64,000 nucleotides of DNA from Verrucomicrobiota bacterium (lineage in GTDB: Bacteria; Verrucomicrobiota; Verrucomicrobiia; Limisphaerales; J093). A model generated the notes under the pieces. That model was given only the letters and a program-made list of their open reading frames with translations. It did not search any database and had not been told where the DNA came from. Both the position numbers and the translations under genes were made by a program. Shown here in pieces: positions 1 to 8,833 of the stretch (positions are counted from its first letter, which is position 1; the number at the start of each line of letters is the position of its first letter). The stretch is from the NCBI GenBank assembly GCA_016871715.1, contig VHCO01000004.1:1-64000 (forward strand), in the 5' to 3' direction.

Positions 1-189
1 AAGGGCGAACCGGAGTCCCGTAAAAAATGAAAAGACTTTACGGCGGGCTTGCCGGCTCCAACCGACCACGATCAGTCCCTCACGCGAACCCTGGGGCAAT
101 TCCCGCGTTCCCCCCCCCCGGAAACCGTGAGTTGCGCCCTTCAGCAACTTGCGCCAACCGCCTTACCCGCTCCACTGGGTGTCAACCAC

Positions 190-206
190 TATAATCCAGT
201 TATAAT
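190..206 (+). promoter_or_regulatory. Two TATAAT hexamers, possible promoter region
   Basis: Two perfect TATAAT hexamers lie 11 bp apart, at 190-195 and 201-206, in a locally AT-rich patch about 100 bp before the PQQ-propeller start. No good -35 hexamer lies at 16-18 bp from either, so this rests on the -10-like boxes alone. The rest of 1-307 holds no gene I can support; it has a C-run near 110-120 and open frames that look like shadows. Confidence 0.3.
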
Positions 207-307
207 CACTAAGAGAATGGAATATTCTATGGGATACGATTCCGGCAGTTGGTTGTGGCTTGCTGGGGATTGTGTTGGGGGCCCTCCGGGGTTTACTGTC
301 TGCGCGC

Positions 308-1630
308 ATGAAACAGGGCACCTGGATAGGGATGCTGGTCCTCCTCGGGGTGGCGGCACCGTGGGCGGGGGAGCAGTCGGCCTGGGGCGAGGAACTCAAC
401 TGGCCGCAGTTTCGCGGCCCCCGCGGCGATGGGACTTCGCTGGCGAGGGTGGTGCCGTTGACCTGGAGCGCCGAGGATGGGGTGAGGTGGGGCACGGCGA
501 TCCATGGGCGGGGGTGGTCATCGCCGGTGGTTTGGGGCCAACAGGTGTGGGTCAGCACCGCCACCGAGGACGGCCGCGAGCTGTCGGTGGTATGCGTCGA
601 CCGCGAAACGGGCCGGGTTGTGCAGGATCGGAAGCTAGTCGACGTTGCAGAGCCTCAGTTTGCGCATCGGTTTAACAGCTACGCCTCGCCCACGCCGGTG
701 GTCGAAGAGGGCCGCTTGTACGTGACGTTTGGGGCGCCGGGGACGGCTTGTCTGGAGACGGAAACCGGCCGCGTGCTTTGGGAGCGGCGGGACTTTGTCT
801 GCAACCATTACCGGGGAGCGGGTTCGTCTCCGATCCTGCACGGCGACCTGTTGATTCTGAATTTCGACGGCAGCGATCATCAGTATGTGGTGGCCCTGGA
901 CAAGCGGACCGGCCGAACAGTCTGGCGCACCCAGCGCTCGATCGATTTCCAAGACCTGGGCCCGGACGGCCAACCGCTGATGGAGGGGGATCTCCGTAAG
1001 GCCTTTGCCACGGTGCACGTCGCCGCGCTGGGCGGTCGCCCCACGCTCTTGAGCTCAGGAGCTAAGGCCCTCTACGCGTACGATCCCTCGACAGGCGCGG
1101 AATGGTGGCGGGTCGAGGAGCGGACCAGCCACTCGGCGAGCTCGAGGCCGGTGGTGGGACGGGGCTTGGTGTTCGTCACGACGGGTTGGTCGAGCGGGCA
1201 GGTGCTGGCCATTCGACCTGGTGGGGTGGGCGAGGTGGTGGACGCCAACGAGCCGGCGGAGGCGGGGACTGAACTCCGGGTGGTGTGGAAGACGAAACGC
1301 AGCGTGCCGAAGAAGCCCTCGTTGTTACTGCTCGAGGAGCTTCTCTTTGGGATCGACGACAGCGGCATTGCGACGTGTTGGGTGGCGGCTACGGGCGAGG
1401 CGGTGTGGAACGAACGGATCGGGGGGAACCATTCCGCTTCGCCTTTGGCCGTTGCGGGGCGCATCTACTTCTTCAGCGAGGAAGGCAAGACGACGGCGAT
1501 CAGCGCGGGCCGGGAGTTTCGGAAGCTGGCGGAAAACCAGTTGGGCGACGGCTTCATGGCCTCTCCCGCGGTCACCGGCCAGTCGCTCATCCTCCGCAGT
1601 CGGACTCACCTGTACCGCATTGGCGGCTGA
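308..1630 (+). CDS. Secreted PQQ-binding-like beta-propeller protein
   Basis: Predicted exported protein of 440 residues built of PQQ-like beta-propeller blades. The ATG at 308 is chosen over an upstream TTG at 260 because it gives a compact signal peptide (MKQGTW then a hydrophobic stretch ending near WGEE). The mature part opens with 'LNWPQFRGPRGDG', a hallmark of planctomycete and verrucomicrobial periplasmic PQQ-like proteins, followed by repeated blades such as 'VVALDKRTGRTVWRT' and 'YAYDPSTGAEWWRVEE'. Such proteins often act as scaffolds or in periplasmic oxidation; no dehydrogenase catalytic set is evident, so the substrate is unknown. It stands alone ahead of a small secreted protein on the same strand, with 223 bp between them. 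Confidence 0.85.
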   Translation: MKQGTWIGMLVLLGVAAPWAGEQSAWGEELNWPQFRGPRGDGTSLARVVPLTWSAEDGVRWGTAIHGRGWSSPVVWGQQVWVSTATEDGRELSVVCVDRETGRVVQDRKLVDVAEPQFAHRFNSYASPTPVVEEGRLYVTFGAPGTACLETETGRVLWERRDFVCNHYRGAGSSPILHGDLLILNFDGSDHQYVVALDKRTGRTVWRTQRSIDFQDLGPDGQPLMEGDLRKAFATVHVAALGGRPTLLSSGAKALYAYDPSTGAEWWRVEERTSHSASSRPVVGRGLVFVTTGWSSGQVLAIRPGGVGEVVDANEPAEAGTELRVVWKTKRSVPKKPSLLLLEELLFGIDDSGIATCWVAATGEAVWNERIGGNHSASPLAVAGRIYFFSEEGKTTAISAGREFRKLAENQLGDGFMASPAVTGQSLILRSRTHLYRIGG

Positions 1631-1853
1631 ACCCTGGACGGTGCGCGCCGGGACCGAGGGTTGACGTCGGGCCGCCAGCCGATGGCCCGCCGTGCGTCTC
1701 GGGACCAGGGGAGCGGGTTGGCGGCAACTTGCTGGTGGTGGCGGAGGATGGCGGAGGCGTACGTAGGCTCAGCGTGCGAAAGCCCGGGGTTGACAGTGCC
1801 CTGGCCTTGGCTGAGCGTAGCCAAGCCGCGCAGGCTAGTGGATTACCATCGCC

Positions 1854-2441
1854 ATGAAGACGCAGTCACAGATTCTAGGGCTTCTCGTGTTTGCTTGTGG
1901 GTGGGTGGGCGAGGCGGTACACGCCCAAGCCCCGGTCGACCGCAGCGCGCAACCGGCGTCCGTGCGCGCGGCTCCGACGGCAAGTGCGGCTGGCTCCCAC
2001 GCGGCTGAGGGCGAGCAAGGTGTGAGGGCAGAGGCGGAGCTGTGGCGTGAGGACGGGGGAGCAGGGTTGACCGCGCCGGACGTCGGGGAGCTGGCGGTCG
2101 AATCGGCTGCGATCGGGCGACGGTCCACGCTTGGGCCTGCTCGTCCTGGCACTGGGGCAACTGTGCTCGAGGCGCCCAGGCCAGTTCCCGCGGGGGACCG
2201 GAAGGCAGGCGGCCTGTTGGGCAAGCTGTTTCGGGCCAAACAACCCCTGCAGATGTTCAACCCCTTCGCCCCGGCCGAGTACGGCGATGGGACCGAGAAC
2301 TTAGCGATCGATCCTGTGACGGGCCGGGCCGAGGGAGTCGTGTTGTTCTCGATTCGGTTGCCTTCGTTCACCCGAGCGAAGGTCGAAGCCAAGCCGTCAG
2401 CGCCCCGCGAGGCTTTGTCGTCGCCCGACCGCGCTCCGTGA
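1854..2441 (+). CDS. Small secreted hypothetical protein
   Basis: 195-residue protein with a clear signal peptide (MKTQSQILGLLVFACGW, cleavage probably after VHA). The middle is low-complexity and rich in Ala, Gly and Glu. The conserved-looking end is 'QMFNPFAPAEYGDG' followed by 'DPVTGRAEGVVLFSIRLPSF'; I recall similar tails in other secreted verrucomicrobial proteins but can assign no function. It lies just before the permease cluster, with 85 bp between, and may be independent of it. The signal peptide and tail argue for a real gene although the reverse strand is also open, as is common at this GC. Confidence 0.6.
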   Translation: MKTQSQILGLLVFACGWVGEAVHAQAPVDRSAQPASVRAAPTASAAGSHAAEGEQGVRAEAELWREDGGAGLTAPDVGELAVESAAIGRRSTLGPARPGTGATVLEAPRPVPAGDRKAGGLLGKLFRAKQPLQMFNPFAPAEYGDGTENLAIDPVTGRAEGVVLFSIRLPSFTRAKVEAKPSAPREALSSPDRAP

Positions 2442-2526
2442 AGCTAACTCAGGACGCTACCGATAGCCGCGCTGGAACGTTATGTGTACAGCTTCTGTGT
2501 TCGATCGGAGCGGTGGCCGCTGACGT

Positions 2527-4104
2527 ATGCCGAACCCGCCCCAGCCCAGTGCGTCGTCCTTGGCCGGGCTGGCGCGTTGGTTGCGGCGCAAACCGTTGGA
2601 TCGTTTGCTGAGCGAGACGGAGCGGCCGGAATTGCAGTTGCGGCGCAGTCTGGGACCGGTACAACTGACGGCGTTGGGGATTGGGGCGATTGTTGGGGCG
2701 GGCATTTTTTCGAGCGTGGGGACGGCTGCGGCAGGCGGGTCCGAGCATGTGGGGGCGGGTCCGGCGTTGGCGATCTCGTTCATTTTGGTAGCTGTGGCGT
2801 GCGGGTTTGCGGCCCTTTGTTACGCCGAGTTCGCAGCGATGGCGCCGGTGTCCGGGTCGGCCTACACCTATGCTTACGCCACGCTGGGCGAGTTGGTGGC
2901 GTGGATCATCGGGTGGGACCTGATTCTCGAGTACGCCGTGGGCAACGTGGCGGTGGCGATTTCGTGGTCGGCCTATTTCCAGGAGTTGCTGCGCGGGTTT
3001 GGCCTCGAGTTGCCGGCCTGGTTGGGTACCGATTACCGGTCCGCGAGCCAGGCGGCTGCGCTGGTGGCGCAGACTCAGGCTGCGGGCGGGGATTGGGGGG
3101 CACTGAGCACGACGGTGGTGCGGGATGCGGCGGCGCACGGGGCGGCGCCGCGCTGGTTGGGGGTGCCGTTGATTCTGAATGTGCCGGCGATGTTGATTGT
3201 GGCGCTGATTACGTGGGTGTTGGTGATTGGGATTCGGGAGAGCGCCCGGTTCAACACGGCGATGGTGGTGGTGAAGCTGGGGGCGATTCTATTTTTCTTG
3301 GTGGTGGGAGTGTTTTACGTGAAGCCGGAGAACTGGACGCTGTTCGCGCCGAACGGACTGCGGGGCATCTCGAGTGCGGCGGCGATCATTTTCTTCGCGT
3401 ATATCGGTTTCGATGCGGTCTCGACGGCGGCGGAGGAGGCGCGGCACCCGCAGCGGGACATGCCGCTGAGCATCCTGGGCAGCTTAGCGATTTGCACGTT
3501 GATCTATGTGGCGGTGGCGGTGGTGCTCACCGGTTTGGCCCGGTGGGACACGCTCGGGAATGCGGAGCCGCTGGCGGCGGTTTTTGCCGCGCTGGACCTC
3601 AACTGGGTGGCTGGGATCGTCTCGGTGGGCGCGCTGTTTGCCACGACCTCGGTCCTGATCGCCTTCCAGCTCGGCCAACCGCGCATCTTCTTCGCGATGG
3701 CGCGGGACGGGTTGCTGCCGGCTTGGGCGGCGCGGGTGCACCGGCGGTTTCGCACGCCGCACGTCACGACGATCCTGACGGGGGTGTTTGTGGCGTTGTT
3801 CTCCGGAATCACGAACATCAACGAGATGGTCGAACTGACCAACATCGGCACGCTCTTCGCCTTCATCCTCGTCGCCGTCGGGATCTTGGTGCTGCGGCGC
3901 CTGGACCCTGGCCGGCCGCGGCCGTTTCGGACGCCGCTGGTGCCCTGGGTGCCGTTGGGCGCGATTCTTTGTTGCGGTTACTTGATGTTCGAATTGCCGG
4001 GCGTGACTTGGCGGCGGTTCGGCCTGTGGTTGGCGGCCGGTTTGGTCGTCTATTTTTGGTATGGGGCGCGCCGGAGCCGTTTGGCGACTCCCACGGCACG
4101 GTAA
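2527..4104 (+). CDS. APC family amino acid permease (CAT-like)
   Basis: Inner-membrane amino acid transporter of 525 residues. The first membrane helix carries 'LGIGAIVGAGIF', the substrate-binding G-x-G region of APC-superfamily porters. It is followed by 'PVSGSAYTYAY' and 'GWDLILEYAVG', typical of the cationic amino acid transporter branch, and by 'FFAYIGFDAVSTAAEEA' in TM6. About 12 hydrophobic segments are visible. It is clearly paralogous to the permease at 5810-7288, which shares these blocks nearly word for word; the permease between them is a more distant relative. Substrate cannot be read from the sequence. It is probably cotranscribed with the next gene, 21 bp downstream. Confidence 0.92.
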   Translation: MPNPPQPSASSLAGLARWLRRKPLDRLLSETERPELQLRRSLGPVQLTALGIGAIVGAGIFSSVGTAAAGGSEHVGAGPALAISFILVAVACGFAALCYAEFAAMAPVSGSAYTYAYATLGELVAWIIGWDLILEYAVGNVAVAISWSAYFQELLRGFGLELPAWLGTDYRSASQAAALVAQTQAAGGDWGALSTTVVRDAAAHGAAPRWLGVPLILNVPAMLIVALITWVLVIGIRESARFNTAMVVVKLGAILFFLVVGVFYVKPENWTLFAPNGLRGISSAAAIIFFAYIGFDAVSTAAEEARHPQRDMPLSILGSLAICTLIYVAVAVVLTGLARWDTLGNAEPLAAVFAALDLNWVAGIVSVGALFATTSVLIAFQLGQPRIFFAMARDGLLPAWAARVHRRFRTPHVTTILTGVFVALFSGITNINEMVELTNIGTLFAFILVAVGILVLRRLDPGRPRPFRTPLVPWVPLGAILCCGYLMFELPGVTWRRFGLWLAAGLVVYFWYGARRSRLATPTAR

Positions 4105-4125
4105 GTCTGGAAGTTGAGTCAGCCC

Positions 4126-5655
4126 ATGAGCGGCACGCCGAACTCGAACGGGCCGAAACTGGTGCGAGGTTTGGGCCTGCTCGACGCGACGATGATCGTG
4201 GCGGGGTCGATGATCGGCTCGGGGATTTTCATTGTGTCGGCCGACATGGCGCGACAGCTCGGTTCGGCGGGTTGGCTGTTGGTGGTCTGGTTGGTGACGG
4301 GTGTGTTGACGGTGATTGCGGCGCTGAGCTACGGCGAGTTGGCAGCCATGATGCCCCGGGCGGGGGGCCAATATGTCTATTTGCGGGAGGCGTACAGTCC
4401 GCTTTGGGGATTCCTGTACGGCTGGACGTTGTTCTTGGTGATCCAGACCGGGACGGTGGCGGCAGTCGCGGTGGCCTTTGCGCGGTTCTTGGGCGTGCTG
4501 GTGCCGCCGATCTCCGAGAGCCACAAGTTCTTCGAGCTGGGCCGTTTTTCGTTGTCGCCGACGACGTTGGTGGCGATTGGGGTGTTAGGGCTGCTGAGTT
4601 GGTCCAACTCGACGGGGTTGCGCACGGGCAAACGGGTGCAGAACGTTTTTACGCTGGCAAAGATCGCCGCGGTGGCTGGCCTGGTGGTGGTGGGGTTGAT
4701 TGTCGGGGCGAATGCGACGGCCTTACAAGCCAACTTCGGCGATTGGTGGAGCGCGGCGTTCACGACGCTGCCCAAGGGGTCGAGCGTGCCCGAGGTGGTG
4801 CCGCTGGCGGGGTGGGGTTTGGCGATGGCGCTGGGCACGGCCATGGTGGGCTCGCTCTTCTCGGCGGACGCTTGGAACAACGTGACCTTTACTGCGGGTG
4901 AAGTGAAGGATCCGAAGCGGAACCTGCCGCTGAGTTTGTTGTGGGGCGTGGGCCTGGTTTGTCTGCTGTATTTCCTGGCGAACATTGCGTATTTGGTGAC
5001 GCTGCCGCTGGCGGGCGCGCCTGAGGGCGCCACGTCCCTCGAGCGCGGGATGCGTTTCCCGACCAACGACCGCGTGGGGACGGCGGCGGCGGAGGTCATG
5101 TTCGGCCCTGGGGCGGCGGGTCTCATGGCGGTGCTCATCATGATTTCCACGTTCGGTTGTCTCAACGGCATGATTCTGGCCGGGGCACGGGTTTATTATG
5201 CGATGGCGCAGGACGGTTTATTTTTCGCGTCGACCGGGCGTCTGAACGCGGCGGGCGTGCCGCGCAACGGTTTGGTGTGGCAGTGTCTGTGGGCGTGTCT
5301 GCTCACGGTGTCAGGGACGTACGGTGACCTGCTGGATTACGTGATCTTCGCGGTGCTGATCTTCTACGTGATGACCATCGTGGGCATCTTCGTGCTGCGG
5401 CGGAAGCGTCCGGGCGCCGAGCGGCCGTACCGTGCCTGGGGTTACCCGGTGGTGCCGGCCGTTTACGTCGTGGTGGCCAGTTTAGTGGCGCTGGACTTGT
5501 TGATCTCACCCAAGACCCGAGGCAACACTTGGCCCGGCCTGTTCATCGTGCTCACGGGGATACCCGTCTATTGGCTCTGGCGCGGGCGGCGGCGCGGGGG
5601 CGGGGGAGTCCCGGGCACGGAGGGAGGTCAAGCAGTGGGGTCTGGGGGACCCTGA
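4126..5655 (+). CDS. APC family amino acid permease (LAT-like)
   Basis: Inner-membrane permease, 509 residues from the ATG at 4126 (a TTG at 4114 is possible). TM1 has 'IVAGSMIGSGIFIVSADMAR' and TM2-3 'SYGELAAMMPRAGGQYVYL', the pattern of the L-type/SteT-like branch of APC transporters rather than the CAT-like branch of its two neighbours. 'TFTAGEVKDPKRNLP' corresponds to the TM6-7 loop. The C-terminus is Gly/Arg rich. It starts 21 bp after the previous permease and is followed by a 154-bp gap, so the first two permeases probably form one transcript. Substrate unknown. Confidence 0.9.
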   Translation: MSGTPNSNGPKLVRGLGLLDATMIVAGSMIGSGIFIVSADMARQLGSAGWLLVVWLVTGVLTVIAALSYGELAAMMPRAGGQYVYLREAYSPLWGFLYGWTLFLVIQTGTVAAVAVAFARFLGVLVPPISESHKFFELGRFSLSPTTLVAIGVLGLLSWSNSTGLRTGKRVQNVFTLAKIAAVAGLVVVGLIVGANATALQANFGDWWSAAFTTLPKGSSVPEVVPLAGWGLAMALGTAMVGSLFSADAWNNVTFTAGEVKDPKRNLPLSLLWGVGLVCLLYFLANIAYLVTLPLAGAPEGATSLERGMRFPTNDRVGTAAAEVMFGPGAAGLMAVLIMISTFGCLNGMILAGARVYYAMAQDGLFFASTGRLNAAGVPRNGLVWQCLWACLLTVSGTYGDLLDYVIFAVLIFYVMTIVGIFVLRRKRPGAERPYRAWGYPVVPAVYVVVASLVALDLLISPKTRGNTWPGLFIVLTGIPVYWLWRGRRRGGGGVPGTEGGQAVGSGGP

Positions 5656-5720
5656 CGCGGCGGGGAGCGGCCGCGGGGGTGTGGCGGCGGGGTGGGCCGG
5701 GTTTGGGTCAGGACGTTTGC

Positions 5721-5749
5721 TTGACTTCCGATTGAGGCTAGCTCATTAA
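5721..5749 (+). promoter_or_regulatory. Candidate promoter of third permease
   Basis: TTGACT (5721-5726) and CATTAA (5744-5749) are separated by 17 bp, about 60 bp before the third permease. The -35 match is good (5/6); the -10 match is weak (3/6). It lies in the 154-bp gap, which is less GC-rich than the flanking genes. Confidence 0.3.
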
Positions 5750-5809
5750 GCCAAGCCAAAAACCGACCTCGGGACTGTCTCCTAGGCCCGGGTAGATTTC
5801 AGCGCGCCC

Positions 5810-7288
5810 ATGAATCTGTTTCGCCGAAAGAACGTCCTCGAGCTGCAAGCCGAGGCCCAGAGCGACCAGCGGTTGCACCGCGCGCTGGGCGCGCTCAATC
5901 TGACGCTGTTGGGGATTGGGGCCATTATTGGCACTGGAATCTTTGTGCTCACGGGCACCGTGGCAGCGCAGAACGCCGGACCCGCGGTGGTGTTGTCGTT
6001 TGTCTTGGCGGGTTTGGCGTCGGTGTTTGCGGCGCTGTGCTACAGCGAGTTTGCCTCGCTGGTGCCGGTCTCGGGCAGCGCCTATACGTACGGTTACGCG
6101 ACGCTGGGGGAGTTGCTGGCCTGGGTGATTGGATGGGACCTGATCCTCGAGTACGCGGTCGGCGCGGTGACGGTGGCGATTGGGTGGTCGGGCTATGTGG
6201 TGTCGTTTCTCAATGCCGCGGGGATCTATATCCCGGCCGAGTTATCGGCGGCGCGGGGGACGGTGGTGACGTTGGCGGACGGGACGACGGTCACGGCGTT
6301 GTTCAATCTGCCGGCGGTGTTCATCATTTTCGTCGTGACCACGCTGCTGGTGCTGGGCATCAAGGAATCGGCCAACTTCAACAACGTGATCGTGTTCATC
6401 AAGGTGGCGGTGGTGCTACTGTTTATCTTTGGGGCGGCGCACGCGATCCAGGCGGCGAACTGGCAGCCGTTCATCCCGCCCAACGCGGGCACGGCGGGGC
6501 ATTTTGGTTGGACGGGGGTGATGACGGGGGCGGGGATTGTGTTCTTTGCCTACATCGGGTTTGACGCCGTGAGCACGGCGGCGCAGGAGACGAAGAATCC
6601 GAAGCGGGATCTGCCGATTGGGATCATCGGCTCGCTGCTGGTGTGCACGGTGCTGTACATTGCGGTGGCGGCGATCGCCACAGGGGTGGTGCCGTACCGG
6701 GATTTGGACGTGCCCGACCCGATCGCCTTGGCGGCGGACCGGGCGGGCCTAGGGTGGATGGCGGCGTTGATCAAACTGGGAGCGATCGCTGGACTTTCCT
6801 CGGTGATTCTCGTCATGCTGTACGGCCAGTCGCGCGTCTTCTTCGCGATGTCTCGGGATGGGCTGCTCCCTCCCTTCATCCAGAACGTTCACCCGCGCTT
6901 CCGCACGCCGTGGCTGACCTCGATCGCGACCGGCGTGTTGGTGGCGTTCTTTTCCGCGGTATTCACCGTGCGCGAGGCGGGCAGCCTGTGCTCGATTGGG
7001 ACGTTGCTGGCCTTCGTGATTGTCTCCGTGGGCATCCTGGTCTTGCGGGTGCGCCACCCGGAACTCAAGGCGGCATTCCGCGTGCCGGCGATCTGGTTCG
7101 TCGCTCCCGCGGGCGCGCTGTCGGCGCTTTACTTGATGGCTTCGTTGCCGTGGCGCACTTGGGAACGGCTGCTGATCTGGTTCGCCCTCGGCATGGTCAT
7201 CTACTTCGGTTATGGCGTTCGCCAAAGCAAGCTGGCGCGAACCGGAACGGCAACTGCGCCAGGCGTGGCGCCTGGCGCGGACCGCTGA
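5810..7288 (+). CDS. APC family amino acid permease (CAT-like)
   Basis: Inner-membrane amino acid permease of 492 residues. 'LGIGAIIGTGIFVLTGT', 'PVSGSAYTYGYATLGE', 'GWDLILEYAVGAVTVA' and 'FFAYIGFDAVSTAAQET' match the permease at 2527-4104 closely, indicating an old duplication. The N-terminus 'MNLFRRKNV' resembles YfnA/CAT-type permeases. The last codons contain a perfect 9-bp inverted repeat (7256-7264 with 7270-7278), but no T-run follows, so I do not call a terminator. Third member of a permease trio; substrate not determinable. Confidence 0.92.
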   Translation: MNLFRRKNVLELQAEAQSDQRLHRALGALNLTLLGIGAIIGTGIFVLTGTVAAQNAGPAVVLSFVLAGLASVFAALCYSEFASLVPVSGSAYTYGYATLGELLAWVIGWDLILEYAVGAVTVAIGWSGYVVSFLNAAGIYIPAELSAARGTVVTLADGTTVTALFNLPAVFIIFVVTTLLVLGIKESANFNNVIVFIKVAVVLLFIFGAAHAIQAANWQPFIPPNAGTAGHFGWTGVMTGAGIVFFAYIGFDAVSTAAQETKNPKRDLPIGIIGSLLVCTVLYIAVAAIATGVVPYRDLDVPDPIALAADRAGLGWMAALIKLGAIAGLSSVILVMLYGQSRVFFAMSRDGLLPPFIQNVHPRFRTPWLTSIATGVLVAFFSAVFTVREAGSLCSIGTLLAFVIVSVGILVLRVRHPELKAAFRVPAIWFVAPAGALSALYLMASLPWRTWERLLIWFALGMVIYFGYGVRQSKLARTGTATAPGVAPGADR

Positions 7289-7644
7289 GGGCGAGCGGGA
7301 GTCGGCCACGGTGAGGTGAGGGTGGCGGCGCGGACTGTGCTTGCGGGCCGAGTTCCCCGCCACGGTGCTGCGGTGAGCGGCGGCGGTGACCTGCCGGACG
7401 CGCGCGTGCGAGCGCGGGGATGAAGGACAGAGGAGGGCGACCAAGGCGGAGGAGAGAGGCGGGGGATGCAAGTGGGCGACAAAGGCGTTGACGGGGTGGG
7501 AGGTCGAACTTACGGTCGGGAACGTGCTGAGCTGCTCGGATTGCCAGTCCCGCCGGATGGTCTTGTGGGTGAGGCGCGTATGCCGGGTGGCCGGGTAGGA
7601 CCCGGCGCGTCAATTCTGCCCGCGTTCGATGGCTGCGAATCGTG
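7289..7644 (+). other. Intergenic region without recognisable gene
   Basis: This 356-bp stretch before the efflux operon is purine-rich on the + strand in the middle (several GGAG/GAGG runs). I see no conserved protein, RNA gene or palindromic repeat in it. It probably holds the promoter for the efflux genes, but I cannot point to convincing hexamers. Confidence 0.4.
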
Positions 7645-8778
7645 ATGAAACCGACCTGTCTATTGCTTGCGCTCCTCGTGATCCTGTCACTCGGCTCGAC
7701 CGGTTGCCGGCCGCCCGAGACCGGGGTGGGCGGTCGGGGCCCCGGCGGCATGGCGACTCCGGTGGTTACGGCCGAGGCGATCCCGCAGCCGGTGGCGGAG
7801 ACGATCACGCTGATCGGCACGGTGGCGGCCAACGAAGCGGTGGACGTCAAGTCCGAGACGGACGGTTTGGTCGAGGAGATCCCGTTCCTGGAGGGCCAGG
7901 ACGTGGTCGCGGGGCAGTTGCTGGTGCGGTTGGACGAAACGAAGCCGGCGGCTGTGCTTGCTGAGGCGGAGGCCAGTTTCAGACTGGGCGAGGCCACGTT
8001 CGCGCGCAGCCAGCAGTTGTTCCAGGAGAAGCTGATTTCCCAGCAGGAGTTCGATCAGGTGGCGGCGACCTTCGCGCGCAACCGCGCCTCGGTCGAGCTG
8101 ATGAAGCGGCAGTTGAAGGACGCGCGCATCTACGCCCCGTTTGCCGGTACGGTCGGCGCCCGCAACATCAGCCCCGGTCAGGTCATCAGCCGCAACACGG
8201 TCCTGACCAGCCTCGTGGACCTGGACCCGGTCAAAGTCGAGTTCTACGTCCCCGAGCGGTTTCTCAGCCAGGTGGCCGTCGGGCAGACGATCGCCATCCG
8301 CGTGGCGGCTTTTCCGGAGCGGACGTTTAGTGGCGAGGTTTATTTTGTGGCGGCGCAACTGGACGCCGAGACCCGCAAGGCGCTCGTGAAGGCGCGCATC
8401 CCCAACCCGAACCGGGAGTTGAAGCCTGGTATGTTCGCCAACCTGGACCTTACCCTCACGTTACGGGACCGCGCGATTGTGATTCCCGAGATTGCGGTGT
8501 TGTACGATGGCGACCAGGCGCGGGTATTTGTCGTCGACAGCAATCAAGTCGCGGTCCTCCGCCCGGTGCAGGTGGGGCTGCGGTTGCCGGGGCTGGCTGA
8601 GATCGTGGGCGGGCTCCAGGCGGGCGAGCGGGTGGTGGTCGAGGGCACGCAGAAGGTCGTGCCCGGCGCGAAAGTCTCGACGGACCCTCCGCCGGGCCCA
8701 GGGGTGCCGGGTGCGGGAGCGAGCAGCGGAGCCGCTGGGGCAGGCGCCCCGGCGCAGGAGATAGGACCGAGGAGCTAG
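7645..8778 (+). CDS. RND efflux periplasmic adaptor lipoprotein
   Basis: Membrane-fusion protein that would link an RND pump to an outer-membrane channel, 377 residues. The start is the ATG at 7645 just after a GTG codon; it gives a lipoprotein signal ending 'LSLGSTGC' with Cys as lipidation site. Next come a biotinyl-lipoyl half ('LIGTVAANEAVDVKSETDG'), a helical hairpin with 'EAEASFRLGEATFARSQQL', the second half ('DARIYAPFAGTVGARNISPG') and beta-barrel domains ('VKVEFYVPERFLSQVAVGQ'). The pump gene follows 55 bp downstream. The C-terminal tail is Pro/Gly/Ala rich. Substrate unknown. Confidence 0.92.
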   Translation: MKPTCLLLALLVILSLGSTGCRPPETGVGGRGPGGMATPVVTAEAIPQPVAETITLIGTVAANEAVDVKSETDGLVEEIPFLEGQDVVAGQLLVRLDETKPAAVLAEAEASFRLGEATFARSQQLFQEKLISQQEFDQVAATFARNRASVELMKRQLKDARIYAPFAGTVGARNISPGQVISRNTVLTSLVDLDPVKVEFYVPERFLSQVAVGQTIAIRVAAFPERTFSGEVYFVAAQLDAETRKALVKARIPNPNRELKPGMFANLDLTLTLRDRAIVIPEIAVLYDGDQARVFVVDSNQVAVLRPVQVGLRLPGLAEIVGGLQAGERVVVEGTQKVVPGAKVSTDPPPGPGVPGAGASSGAAGAGAPAQEIGPRS

Positions 8779-8833
8779 AGATGAGAGCGCGGGATCGACG
8801 GCGGTGGGGAGGCCAGGGTCGAGTGCGGGTGCC

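Noticed and set aside
2484-4901. An 805-codon open frame overlapping the first two permeases
   Set aside because: Its translation is Gly/Arg/Ala/Val rich with no recognisable domain, while the two overlapped frames encode clear APC permeases; it is a GC-driven shadow.
7256-7278. Inverted repeat at the end of the third permease as a terminator
   Set aside because: The stem is perfect but lies inside the coding sequence and no T-run follows.
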